A stretch of DNA of 14,122 nucleotides, taken from the NCBI GenBank assembly GCA_945833895.1, contig CAMAGQ010000033.1:1-14122 (forward strand), written 5' to 3'. Positions 8,109-14,122 of the stretch are shown in pieces (position 1 is the first letter of the stretch; each line of letters begins with the position of its first letter). The stretch comes from an uncultured bacterium. GTDB taxonomy: Bacteria; Cyanobacteriota; Vampirovibrionia; Gastranaerophilales; Gastranaerophilaceae. A program made the position numbers and the translations under genes. Under the pieces are notes generated by a model, which saw nothing but the letters and a program-made list of their open reading frames with translations, ran no database searches and was not told the origin of the DNA.

Positions 8109-8178
8109 ACCCTCTCCCGAATTTCTAAATTTACTAACGTTCATTAAGAAATTCTGCCCTCTTCCAAAGAGAGAGGGT
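8109..8178. repeat. 70-bp element with nested inverted repeats (MITE-like)
   Basis: The outer arms ACCCTCTC (8109-8116) and GAGAGGGT (8171-8178) are perfect 8-bp inverted repeats. Inside them GAATTTCT (8119-8126) and AGAAATTC (8147-8154) form a second perfect 8-bp pair. A competing hairpin is possible between CCCTCT (8157-8162) and AGAGGG (8172-8177). There is no following T-tract, so it is not a standard intrinsic terminator. No clean target-site duplication abuts the arms. Confidence 0.6.
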
Positions 8179-8213
8179 GTGAAGTGTTCTCTTTTCTCCC
8201 TTTCCCAAGGGCA

Positions 8214-8265
8214 CAGCCGAACCGGCTAACCTGTGAGCCGAGTGAAACTGCGTGCTGTACGGCTG
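8214..8265. repeat. Alternating AGCCG / CGGCT inverted repeats
   Basis: Four 5-bp blocks alternate in orientation: AGCCG (8215-8219), CGGCT (8223-8227), AGCCG (8236-8240) and CGGCT (8260-8264). The outer pair extends to 6 bp (CAGCCG 8214-8219, CGGCTG 8260-8265). They can fold either as two neighbouring hairpins or as one nested cruciform. C-rich (8198-8206) and G-rich (8266-8275) tracts lie just outside and could lengthen the nested form. Confidence 0.5.
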
Positions 8266-8390
8266 AGGGTAGGGGCGGATTTCGTCATTCTGAGTAGAAT
8301 CCTGAACGACTTTGCTTGCGAAATACCTTCAGTCATCGTCAATCGAAAATTTTTTGTTTAGATTTATATAGAAACTATAACTTTATTTAC

Positions 8391-8419
8391 TTGTGTTTTC
8401 GTTTTATTTTACTTATAAT
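8391..8419 (+). promoter_or_regulatory. Candidate promoter of the kdsA operon with perfect -10 box next to the start codon
   Basis: A perfect TATAAT (8414-8419) lies 17 nt downstream of TTGTGT (8391-8396). The -10 box ends 6 nt before the ATG at 8426, so transcription should begin at about the start codon. An alternative upstream promoter is TTGTTT (8354-8359) with TATAAC (8376-8381), 16 nt apart, which would give a short untranslated leader without a ribosome-binding sequence. Confidence 0.5.
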
Positions 8420-8425
8420 TTTCTT

Positions 8426-9250
8426 ATGAAAAATATTAAGAGAATAAAATTAAGGGATTTTGAGATTGGTGGGGATAAATTAACGATTCTTGCCGGTCCG
8501 TGTGCTATTGAAAGCCAAGAAATTTTAGAAGAAACCGCTGAAGGTTTAAAACAGATTACGAAAGAATTGGATATAAATTTTGTATTCAAATCGTCTTTTG
8601 ACAAGGCGAACCGTTCGTCTATAACTTCTTATAGAGGTCCCGGGCTTAAAAAAGGCTTAGAGATGCTTCAAATTGTCAAGGATAAGTTTGATGTGCCTGT
8701 TGTGACGGATATTCACACTCCTGATCAGGCGGGTGAAGTTGCTAAGGTTGCCGACATTTTGCAAATACCTGCGTTTTTGTGCAGGCAGACAGATTTGCTT
8801 GTAGAGGCGGCTAAAACCAATAAAATTATAAACATCAAGAAAGGTCAATTTTTAGCACCCGAACAGATGGGCAGTTTGGTTAAAAAGGTTGAGGAATCAG
8901 GAAATACAAATATTTTGTTGACAGACAGAGGTTCATCATTCGGGTACAACAATTTAGTGTCTGACTTTAGAGGAATTCCTATTATGCAGGAATTCGGCTA
9001 CCCTGTTGTCTTTGATGCAACTCACAGTGTCCAACTTCCGGGGGCTAACGGTTCTTGCTCAGGCGGTGACAGAAGATTTGTACCTGTATTGGCAAAGGCT
9101 GCTATGGCGGTCGGTGCTAATGTTTTATTCTTTGAAGTTCATCCAGACCCTGACAAGGCACTTTGTGACGGTCCGAACATGCTTGCACTCAAGGATGCTA
9201 AAGATGTATTTTCAATTTGTAAGGATATTTTTGAGGTTGTTAGAAAATAA
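8426..9250 (+). CDS. kdsA: 3-deoxy-8-phosphooctulonate synthase (Kdo-8-phosphate synthase)
   Basis: This enzyme condenses phosphoenolpyruvate with arabinose 5-phosphate to Kdo 8-phosphate, the precursor of the Kdo sugar that links lipid A to the LPS core, so the cell should have an LPS-type outer membrane. The 274-residue protein shows ILAGPCAIES (21-30), FKSSFDKANRSS (54-65), the phosphate-binding YRGPG, FDATHSVQ, FEVHPDP and LCDGPNML. C26, H200, E237 and D248 fall at a constant offset of 15 from the four metal ligands known in the Aquifex enzyme (Cys11, His185, Glu222, Asp233), so this is the metal-dependent class, not the metal-free E. coli class with Asn. I chose the ATG at 8426: the upstream in-frame GTG at 8393 adds 11 hydrophobic residues not seen in the family and overlaps the promoter. 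No ribosome-binding sequence precedes either start. It is the first gene of the second operon. Confidence 0.96.
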   Translation: MKNIKRIKLRDFEIGGDKLTILAGPCAIESQEILEETAEGLKQITKELDINFVFKSSFDKANRSSITSYRGPGLKKGLEMLQIVKDKFDVPVVTDIHTPDQAGEVAKVADILQIPAFLCRQTDLLVEAAKTNKIINIKKGQFLAPEQMGSLVKKVEESGNTNILLTDRGSSFGYNNLVSDFRGIPIMQEFGYPVVFDATHSVQLPGANGSCSGGDRRFVPVLAKAAMAVGANVLFFEVHPDPDKALCDGPNMLALKDAKDVFSICKDIFEVVRK

Positions 9251-9876
9251 TGGAAATAAAAGTTTTTGTTGAAGGTCCTATAGATGCTAACAATTATCTT
9301 GTGATTGATGAGAAAACACGTGATGCGGTGCTTATTGACTGCTCTTCTTCTCGTCAGGAATTTATAGACTCAGTAAAATCTGCAAATGTTAACCTTAAAT
9401 ATATCTTGCTAACTCACGGACATTTTGACCATATTCTGGGTGTTGATAAGTTCAATGAAGTTTTTGGCGTTGAAACTTATGTTTCAGCGGATGACATGTC
9501 GCAAATTGAGTTAACTCCTAAATTTATGGAAATGTTTATGGGTATTGAACCTGTCGAGATTAAAAGTATCAAAAATTTTGTCAACGAGGGTGATGTCTTT
9601 AAGATTGGCGACATTGAAATTAAAGCAATCTCAACCCCGGGGCATACAAAGGGCGGAACTTGTTATATTGTCGGTGATAAATTATTTTCGGGCGATACGT
9701 TATTCAAAGGCAGTGTTGGAAGATGTGATTTACCCGAAGGCAATTTTAATGATATAGTTAAAAGTGTTAAGGAAAAATTATTTACACTTCCTGATGATAC
9801 CGAAGTCTTTACGGGACATGGTGCAAAAACTACTATAGGTTTTGAAAAGAAATATAATGAAATTTTAAATGTATAG
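9250..9876 (+). CDS. MBL-fold metallo-hydrolase, glyoxalase II-like
   Basis: The 208-residue cytoplasmic protein has the metallo-beta-lactamase fold with a complete binuclear metal site: THGHFDH (55-61, metal ligands H56, H58, D60 and H61), H132 in STPGHTKGG, D149 in FSGDTLF, and H190 in the final TGHGAKT. The sequence KLFSGDTLFKGSVGRCDLP is typical of the YcbL/glyoxalase II-like subgroup. Such enzymes hydrolyse thioesters such as S-lactoylglutathione, but it lacks the long C-terminal substrate-binding domain of true glyoxalase II, so the substrate cannot be named. Its ATG overlaps the kdsA stop as TAATG, so translation is probably coupled. pheS starts 11 bp after its stop. Confidence 0.9.
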   Translation: MEIKVFVEGPIDANNYLVIDEKTRDAVLIDCSSSRQEFIDSVKSANVNLKYILLTHGHFDHILGVDKFNEVFGVETYVSADDMSQIELTPKFMEMFMGIEPVEIKSIKNFVNEGDVFKIGDIEIKAISTPGHTKGGTCYIVGDKLFSGDTLFKGSVGRCDLPEGNFNDIVKSVKEKLFTLPDDTEVFTGHGAKTTIGFEKKYNEILNV

Positions 9877-9887
9877 AGGGATAAAAA

Positions 9888-10928
9888 ATGAAAGAACAAC
9901 TGGAAAAAATATATTCAAATGCCACAGCAGATATCGAAAAAGCCGTTACTGTAAAAGATTTGGAAGATATTAAATTCAAATACTTAAGCAGAAAAGGTGA
10001 ATTTAACGAAATAAAGAAGGGTTTAAAAAATCTTTCACCTGAAGATAAAAGGGTTGTGGGTTCAAGAGCAAACGAAATTACACAGCAGCTTGAAACTGCA
10101 ATTTCTGAAAAATTCAGAGTTTTTTATGAGCAGGAACTCAATAAAAAATTAGAAAAAGAGCGTTTGGATATTACACTTCCGGGGCAGTATATTCCGAGAG
10201 GAAGCGTTCATCCGTTGACTTCAACTACAAATGAAATTGTTTCAATTTTCCAAAATTTAGGTTTTTCTGTTGCTCCTAACGAAAACTCTCCTGAAGTTGA
10301 AACGGAATATTTCAATTTTGATATGTTGAATGTTCCAAAAGACCACCCTGCTCGTGATATGCAGGACACTTTCTATACAAATGTAGCGAAAAATGTTGTA
10401 TTAAGAAGTCAAACATCAGGTGCTCAGGTTCACGTAATGGAAAATCAAAAACCTCCGATTAGAATTATTGCACCGGGCAGAGTTTACAGAAATGAAAACA
10501 TAAATTCACGTAAAAATAATTTCTTCCACCAGATTGAAGGTTTGTATGTTGATAAAAACATTACATTTGGTGATTTGAAGGGTGTATTGAACGAATTTAT
10601 CAGAATATATTTCGGAGCTGTAAGACCTACAAGATTTAGAAGTAGTTTCTTCCCGTTCACGGAACCGTCTGCGGAAATTGATGTCCAGTGTATTATGTGC
10701 GGCGGAAAAGGCTGCAGAACTTGTTCTGGAACAGGCTGGCTTGAAATCTTAGGTGCAGGAATGGTTGACCCTAATGTATTACGAGGTGTCGGTATTGATC
10801 CTGATGTTTATTCAGGTTTTGCATTTGGTATGGGCGTTGAAAGACTTGCTATGCTCAAGTATGCAATTGATGATATCAGACTGTTCTTTAATAATGATGT
10901 AAGATTTTTAGAACAATTCAAAAAATAG
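9888..10928 (+). CDS. pheS: Phenylalanine--tRNA ligase alpha subunit
   Basis: This is the catalytic alpha subunit of the heterotetrameric (alpha-beta)2 enzyme that charges tRNA-Phe with phenylalanine. The 346-residue length is normal. The N-terminal coiled coil (about 1-95) that grips the tRNA is followed by the class II core: HPLTSTTNEI (108-117), PARDMQDTFY (154-163), LRSQTSGAQV, motif 2 GRVYRNENINSRKNNFFHQIEG (197-218) and motif 3 GMGVERLAML (314-323). Cysteines C268, C271, C276 and C279 in the CIMCGGKGCRTCSGTGW segment are shared with many bacterial PheS proteins. The start is supported by the AGAGGG ribosome-binding sequence 7 nt upstream. The beta subunit gene pheT is not adjacent; the next gene is the site-2 protease. 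The two subunits are also encoded apart in cyanobacteria, which agrees with the suggested lineage. Confidence 0.98.
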   Translation: MKEQLEKIYSNATADIEKAVTVKDLEDIKFKYLSRKGEFNEIKKGLKNLSPEDKRVVGSRANEITQQLETAISEKFRVFYEQELNKKLEKERLDITLPGQYIPRGSVHPLTSTTNEIVSIFQNLGFSVAPNENSPEVETEYFNFDMLNVPKDHPARDMQDTFYTNVAKNVVLRSQTSGAQVHVMENQKPPIRIIAPGRVYRNENINSRKNNFFHQIEGLYVDKNITFGDLKGVLNEFIRIYFGAVRPTRFRSSFFPFTEPSAEIDVQCIMCGGKGCRTCSGTGWLEILGAGMVDPNVLRGVGIDPDVYSGFAFGMGVERLAMLKYAIDDIRLFFNNDVRFLEQFKK

Positions 10929-10951
10929 TTTAGAATACAGAAGGGTTTTAT

Positions 10952-12322
10952 ATGGCTTTAATAATAATGATACTGCTGTTAAGTTTCTTAGTCCTTGTAC
11001 ACGAGGCAGGACACTTTTTCGCAGCACGTGCTTTGGGAATGAAGGTTTCAAAGTTCGGGTTCGGGCTTCCGATAGGGCCGACTTTGTGGAGCAAACAGGT
11101 TGGAGATGTTGAACTTGTTGTTCATGCCTTTTTGCTTGGCGGTTACGTTTCGTTTCCTGACGATGAAAAAGATTCTAATTTGCCGGAGGATTCAAAAGAC
11201 AGATTTATCAATCACCCTGTATGGCACAGAATGATTGTAATTTCTGCAGGTGTTATCGCAAATATTATAACCGCTTTTGTCTTTGTGCTGATAACGGCTT
11301 GTGTTTGGGGTAAATTACCTTCAGGACAGAGTGAAGTTTATATTGGTCAAATCAGTGCCCCGAAAGATGCTTTGGTATGGCAAAGCGGTCTGCAAAAGGG
11401 CGACAGAGTATTGAAAATTAACGGTTCTGAAATTAAATCCGCTTACGCTCTGACGTTGTTTGCAAAAAGCAGTAAACAGTTTGACGGGAAAATTGATAAA
11501 GAAAAATCAGATGAAACCTTGAAGCAAATTTTTGAACTTAACTCAGGTTTAGGTAGTGCTGATGAAATTATAAAAGAAAATGTTGTAATAAAACTTCCTG
11601 CAAAAACCGACGAAAAACCTTTGGTTATTGAAGATGAGGTTTTAAAAGGATACACTTTGTATCACGATAAACAAATTTCACTAAATGAAACTCAGTTAAA
11701 ATTGAGAGATTTGTTGAAAGATAAAACCGCATACACTTCAGACGGAACGGTTACTGCTGAAGATATTGCGGTGGCAATTTCCGATACAAAACGACCGTTA
11801 AATATTACCGTAATGAGAAAAGGTAAAAATGTTGATTTAAAACCCGTTTATGCAAACGATAAGGGCATGATTGGTATTATGATTGAATCAAAAGACGTTC
11901 TTATGCCTACCAAAAACTTTAAAACGGCAATTACAGGTTCTTGTAAGTATTTGTGGGAACAAACTTATATGTTGGTTTACGGCTTGTGGCAATTGTTTAC
12001 GGGTAAAATTCCGATGAAAGATATGCATGGAATCGTTGCGATTACAAAAATCGGCGGTGATGTTATCCAAAATAACGGATTTTTCTCGGGTTTGCTTTTG
12101 ACAGCAATGATATCTTTGGATTTGGCGTTGGTGAATTTCTTGCCGATTCCAGCACTTGACGGCGGACATTTTATGTTCTTGTTGATAGAACAACTCAGAG
12201 GGAAGCCGTTGGAAGAAGAAACAATCAATAAAATAAGTTCGGTATTTTTCATGCTGCTTATTGTTTTGATGGTGTTGATTGTATTCAATGATATTTACGC
12301 CTTAATTAAACATAAATTTTAG
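10952..12322 (+). CDS. rseP: RseP/RIP-type site-2 zinc metalloprotease with interrupted PDZ domain
   Basis: The 456-residue inner-membrane protease cuts substrates inside the membrane, typically anti-sigma factors or leftover signal peptides. Membrane segments are visible at about 2-16 with the zinc motif HEAGH (17-21), at 94-118, at 380-400 and at 430-450. The third metal ligand is D403 in NFLPIPALDGGHF. A PDZ domain starts at about 129 (IGQISAPKDALVWQSGLQKGDRVLKINGSEI) and its second half appears at about 266-308 (EDIAVAISDTKRPLNITVMRKGK). Between them, about 173-265, lies a lysine- and glutamate-rich stretch that does not look like PDZ. The AGAAGGG ribosome-binding sequence (10939-10945) fixes the start. 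It is the last gene of the kdsA unit, 23 bp after pheS and just before a terminator. The family is certain; whether it is the functional equivalent of RseP or MmpA is inferred. Confidence 0.94.
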   Translation: MALIIMILLLSFLVLVHEAGHFFAARALGMKVSKFGFGLPIGPTLWSKQVGDVELVVHAFLLGGYVSFPDDEKDSNLPEDSKDRFINHPVWHRMIVISAGVIANIITAFVFVLITACVWGKLPSGQSEVYIGQISAPKDALVWQSGLQKGDRVLKINGSEIKSAYALTLFAKSSKQFDGKIDKEKSDETLKQIFELNSGLGSADEIIKENVVIKLPAKTDEKPLVIEDEVLKGYTLYHDKQISLNETQLKLRDLLKDKTAYTSDGTVTAEDIAVAISDTKRPLNITVMRKGKNVDLKPVYANDKGMIGIMIESKDVLMPTKNFKTAITGSCKYLWEQTYMLVYGLWQLFTGKIPMKDMHGIVAITKIGGDVIQNNGFFSGLLLTAMISLDLALVNFLPIPALDGGHFMFLLIEQLRGKPLEEETINKISSVFFMLLIVLMVLIVFNDIYALIKHKF

Positions 12323-12345
12323 TAAATATTATCGTAAAATATAGT

Positions 12346-12380
12346 AAAGATATTCTTCCGCGGGGAAGGATATCTTTTTT
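12346..12380 (+). terminator. Intrinsic terminator of the kdsA-rseP operon
   Basis: AAGATAT-T-CTTCC (12347-12359) pairs with GGAAG-G-ATATCTT (12364-12376): 12 Watson-Crick pairs plus one G-T wobble, with a 4-nt GCGG loop, followed by a T-run to 12380. The position 24 bp after the rseP stop fits. Confidence 0.9.
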
Positions 12381-12385
12381 GTTCA

Positions 12386-12394
12386 TGATATAAT
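12386..12394 (+). promoter_or_regulatory. Extended -10 promoter of the ion transporter gene
   Basis: TGATATAAT (12386-12394) is a perfect extended -10 element (TG, one base, TATAAT). No convincing -35 box lies 17 nt upstream, where the terminator stem sits; extended -10 promoters can work without one. Transcription would begin near 12401, leaving a leader of about 20 nt with the ribosome-binding sequence GAGGGAG (12407-12413). Confidence 0.6.
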
Positions 12395-12421
12395 CAGCCT
12401 TGTATAGAGGGAGAAATAAAG

Positions 12422-13750
12422 ATGATAGATTTTATTCACTCGCATGGCATGATTATTTCAGGTGCAATCTTGTTGATTGCTTATGTGTTCATTGCCAGCG
12501 AAAAAATTCAAAAATCGGTAGTCGCTTTAGTAGGTGCGGCACTGACGATGTTGCTTGGATTAATCCCGTTTGGCGGAGAAACTCCTGACGGAAAAATTCT
12601 CAAAGGTGTATTTGAATACGTGGATTTCCAAGTAATATTTTTGCTAATCGGTATGATGATTATCGTGAATATCGCAAGCAGAAGCGGTGTGTTTAAGTGG
12701 ATGGCTTTGAATTTACTCAGAGCAACAAAAGGACATCCGAAAACAGTTCTATTTACACTTGCTGCATTTACCGCAATAGCATCAGCTTTTTTGGATAACG
12801 TTACAACCGTTGTTCTTATGATGCCGATAACTTTTGTAATTGCAAAAGAATTTGATACTGACCCTATTCCGTTCTTGATTACGGAAGTTTTAGCATCAAA
12901 TATCGGTGGTACTGCCACTTTAATCGGTGATCCGCCAAACATTATTATCGGTACAAGAGCAGGTTTGAGTTTCATGAGTTTTGTTAAGGAACTTACTCCG
13001 ATAGTTGTTTTAATATTCCTTGTTTGTATCGGAACTCTTGTATTCCTGTTCAGAAAAGGCTTGAAGGCAACTCCTGAAAAAATGGAGCATATTGCAAACC
13101 TTGATAACTCACAAACAATTACAGACAAAAACCTTATGATTCGTTCAGTGATTACTTTGTTGCTTGTAATCACAGGTTTTGTAACACATGATGTTACTCA
13201 TATTCCTGCGTACGTATTTGCTGTAGCAGGTGCGGCTTTCTTATTATTATTTGAAAAACCGAAAGAAATTTATAGAGATGTTGAATGGTTAACCATTTTC
13301 TTCTTTGTCGGTCTATTCATTATTATCGGCGGATTTGAAGCAAACGGCGGTATTAAATTCCTTGCTGACCAGTTAATCGTTTTGACCCACGGAAGTTTAA
13401 AGGCTGCGACATATATTATTTTGTGGGCTTCAGGGTTGCTATCAGGTATAATCGACAATATTCCATACACAGCAACTATGGCTCCGTTGATTTCAGAATT
13501 GATTAACCCTGAAAATGAAAACGCCATAACTGGAAATGTTCACGCTCTATGGTGGGCATTGTCATTAGGTGCTTGTCTTGGCGGAAACCTGACTATTATC
13601 GGTGCTGCCGCTAACGTCCTGGTTAGTGAAACTGCCGCATCTAAAGGTCATAAAATTTCGTTCTTGAGATTTATGAAATATGGTGTGTTGGTTACATTAA
13701 TTTCTTTAGCATTAAGTTCAGGGTACTTGTGTTTGAAATACTTGCACTAA
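12422..13750 (+). CDS. ArsB/NhaD-type ion transporter (SLC13-like permease)
   Basis: The 442-residue polytopic membrane protein belongs to the ion transporter superfamily, which includes ArsB, NhaD and the P-protein. The two inverted halves are visible: FLDNVTTVVLMMP (123-135) and NIGGTATLIGDPPN (160-173) in the first, GIIDNIPYTATMAP (342-355) and LGGNLTIIGAAANVL (386-400) in the second. These are the family's substrate-binding clamshell motifs. About ten to twelve hydrophobic segments are spread over the length, with a charged cytoplasmic loop at about 211-240. The substrate could be arsenite, sodium/proton exchange, or an anion; no arsR, arsC or other arsenic gene is near, so I do not name it arsB. 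It has its own promoter and terminator and is a single-gene unit. The start has the GAGGGAG ribosome-binding sequence 8 nt upstream. Confidence 0.9.
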   Translation: MIDFIHSHGMIISGAILLIAYVFIASEKIQKSVVALVGAALTMLLGLIPFGGETPDGKILKGVFEYVDFQVIFLLIGMMIIVNIASRSGVFKWMALNLLRATKGHPKTVLFTLAAFTAIASAFLDNVTTVVLMMPITFVIAKEFDTDPIPFLITEVLASNIGGTATLIGDPPNIIIGTRAGLSFMSFVKELTPIVVLIFLVCIGTLVFLFRKGLKATPEKMEHIANLDNSQTITDKNLMIRSVITLLLVITGFVTHDVTHIPAYVFAVAGAAFLLLFEKPKEIYRDVEWLTIFFFVGLFIIIGGFEANGGIKFLADQLIVLTHGSLKAATYIILWASGLLSGIIDNIPYTATMAPLISELINPENENAITGNVHALWWALSLGACLGGNLTIIGAAANVLVSETAASKGHKISFLRFMKYGVLVTLISLALSSGYLCLKYLH

Positions 13751-13775
13751 TCAAAAGATAATACATTGATAAATA

Positions 13776-13811
13776 AGGGTGAAATGATTAATATTTCACT
13801 CTTTTTTTTTT
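13776..13811 (+). terminator. Intrinsic terminator after the ion transporter gene
   Basis: AGGGTGAAAT (13776-13785) pairs with ATTTCACTCT (13793-13802) with one G-T wobble and a 7-nt loop, followed by nine T residues (13803-13811). It lies 25 bp after the stop codon. Confidence 0.9.
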
Positions 13812-13830
13812 ACAAGGTTTTATTTAATTG

Positions 13831-13851
13831 AGGATATCCGAAATATATCCT
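13831..13851. promoter_or_regulatory. 21-bp inverted repeat, possible operator
   Basis: AGGATAT (13831-13837) and ATATCCT (13845-13851) are perfect 7-bp arms with a 7-nt spacer. The site follows the terminator and lies about 60 bp upstream of the last reading frame, just ahead of a weak promoter candidate, TTGTTA (13861-13866) and TAGGCT (13884-13889) with 17-nt spacing. The geometry suits a dimeric regulator site; no known family is recognised. Confidence 0.4.
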
Positions 13852-13910
13852 AATATTGGTTTGTTAATTTTAATTGTTTTTGTTAGGCTTTAGAAAAAGG
13901 GAAAATGACG

Positions 13911-14122
13911 ATGAATTATATTAAAGTTGGAAAAGTAAATCTGGCATGTATGAGTAGTGCAGAATGGAAAAGAATTCCAAACGTATGTCTTGGTTGAAAG
14001 GGTAATATTATAACATCTCGATTACTTACGGAAGATAAAAGACTTTCAAACTATGTAAACGAAAACAGAAGGGGGGCACTTCCTCCTTATACAAAGGGAT
14101 GGAATAGTTTACCTCTTATTCA
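13911..14122 (+). pseudogene. Unrecognised reading frame interrupted by an in-frame TGA, continuing past the window
   Basis: An AAGGG ribosome-binding sequence (13897-13901) is followed by ATG at 13911 (another in-frame ATG lies at 13905 but is too close to it). The frame encodes MNYIKVGKVNLACMSSAEWK and runs 28 codons to a TGA at 13995-13997. It then stays open for 41 further codons to the window edge, ending with a protein-like segment that includes PPYTKGW. The + frame offset by one closes at a TAA soon after the TGA. I do not recognise the protein. Possibilities are a decayed gene, a short 28-residue peptide followed by chance open sequence, a sequencing error, or stop-codon readthrough. 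The standard code is supported by the ten complete upstream genes, where tryptophan is always TGG, so genome-wide TGA reassignment is unlikely. Confidence 0.35.

Larger units (their letters stand above)
8039..8392 (+). repeat. Structured non-coding spacer, probable intergenic repeat element
   Basis: These 354 bp between two operons hold no convincing gene. The first part includes a tandem GTTACC pair (TTACCAGTTACC, near 8044-8056) and a G-rich stretch (8079-8096). Then come two blocks of inverted repeats (8109-8178 and 8215-8265) and a small hairpin ATTCT-GAGT-AGAAT (8287-8300). Roughly 8110-8340 looks richer in G+C than the surrounding genes, and the C-rich/G-rich arms resemble the short repeat elements scattered between genes in many genomes. 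The strand is nominal. Calling it a dispersed repeat is inference, because only one copy is visible here. Confidence 0.5.

Noticed and set aside
8109..8178. Intrinsic terminator of the smc operon
   Set aside because: The hairpin arms are not followed by a T-tract and the stems are interrupted; the operon's terminator is not evident.
8393..8425. In-frame GTG extension of kdsA by 11 codons
   Set aside because: The added residues are hydrophobic and absent from the family, the stretch overlaps the promoter boxes, and there is no ribosome-binding sequence.
9006..9272. 88-codon + strand frame overlapping kdsA and the MBL gene
   Set aside because: It is a shifted-frame shadow inside kdsA with no recognisable motif.
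12508..13173. Long minus-strand open frame (221 codons) opposite the ion transporter
   Set aside because: It is antisense to a clear membrane-protein gene, shows no motif or ribosome-binding sequence, and is explained by codon bias of the real gene.
12422..13750. Arsenite resistance operon
   Set aside because: The transporter motifs are shared by several ion-transporter families and no arsR, arsC or arsA gene is nearby.
13995..14040. Selenocysteine insertion at the in-frame TGA
   Set aside because: The downstream stem is short with a long loop and two wobble pairs, and no Sec-protein family is recognised; not enough to claim recoding.
659..14122. Alternative genetic code with TGA as tryptophan or glycine
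   Set aside because: Ten long genes contain no in-frame TGA and use TGG for all tryptophans.
1..14122. CRISPR array, tRNA, rRNA or complete insertion sequence
   Set aside because: No regularly spaced repeats, cloverleaf, rRNA-like sequence or transposase gene was seen on either strand.

Overview
The window is an AT-rich bacterial chromosome segment, densely coded almost entirely on the + strand, with short spacers and overlapping genes. kdsA (Kdo synthesis) points to a Gram-negative envelope. The matrixin-type protease with a HExGHxxGxxGH motif, pheS without an adjacent pheT, and the low GC fit a non-photosynthetic relative of Cyanobacteria (Vampirovibrionia / 'Melainabacteria', such as gut Gastranaerophilales). 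That assignment is inference and no rRNA gene is present to test it. All ten complete genes end in TAA or TAG, and all their tryptophans are TGG.

Layout. (1) 1-529, minus strand: 5' part of a Y-family polymerase gene (umuC type), cut by the window edge. (2) 659-1831: a divergent gene for an unusual protein made of four successive GntR-like winged-helix units with no ligand-binding domain. (3) 1921-8038: a tight unit smc - scpA - scpB - metalloprotease, starting at a strong sigma70-like promoter. The first three genes encode the complete SMC-kleisin condensin. The fourth encodes a membrane-anchored or secreted metzincin flanked by TPR-like repeats. (4) 8039-8392: a 354-bp non-coding spacer, locally richer in GC than its neighbours, holding several inverted repeats that look like an intergenic mobile or repeat element. 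(5) 8426-12322: kdsA - MBL-fold hydrolase - pheS - rseP-like site-2 protease, apparently one transcript ending at a strong hairpin terminator (12346-12380). (6) 12422-13750: an ArsB/NhaD-type ion transporter with its own extended -10 promoter and terminator. (7) 13812-14122: a 21-bp inverted repeat, then the start of an unrecognised reading frame interrupted by an in-frame TGA.

How the genes work together: SMC, ScpA and ScpB form one ring complex for chromosome compaction and segregation. The second operon mixes envelope functions (Kdo synthesis, intramembrane proteolysis) with translation (PheS) and a thiol-ester/lactone-type hydrolase, a housekeeping mixture rather than a pathway. I see no defence system, CRISPR array, complete insertion sequence, rRNA or tRNA gene. 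The least ordinary items are the four-unit winged-helix protein, the protease translationally coupled to the condensin genes, the structured spacer, two genes whose -10 boxes lie only 6-7 nt before the start codon (likely leaderless mRNAs), and the TGA-interrupted frame at the right end.
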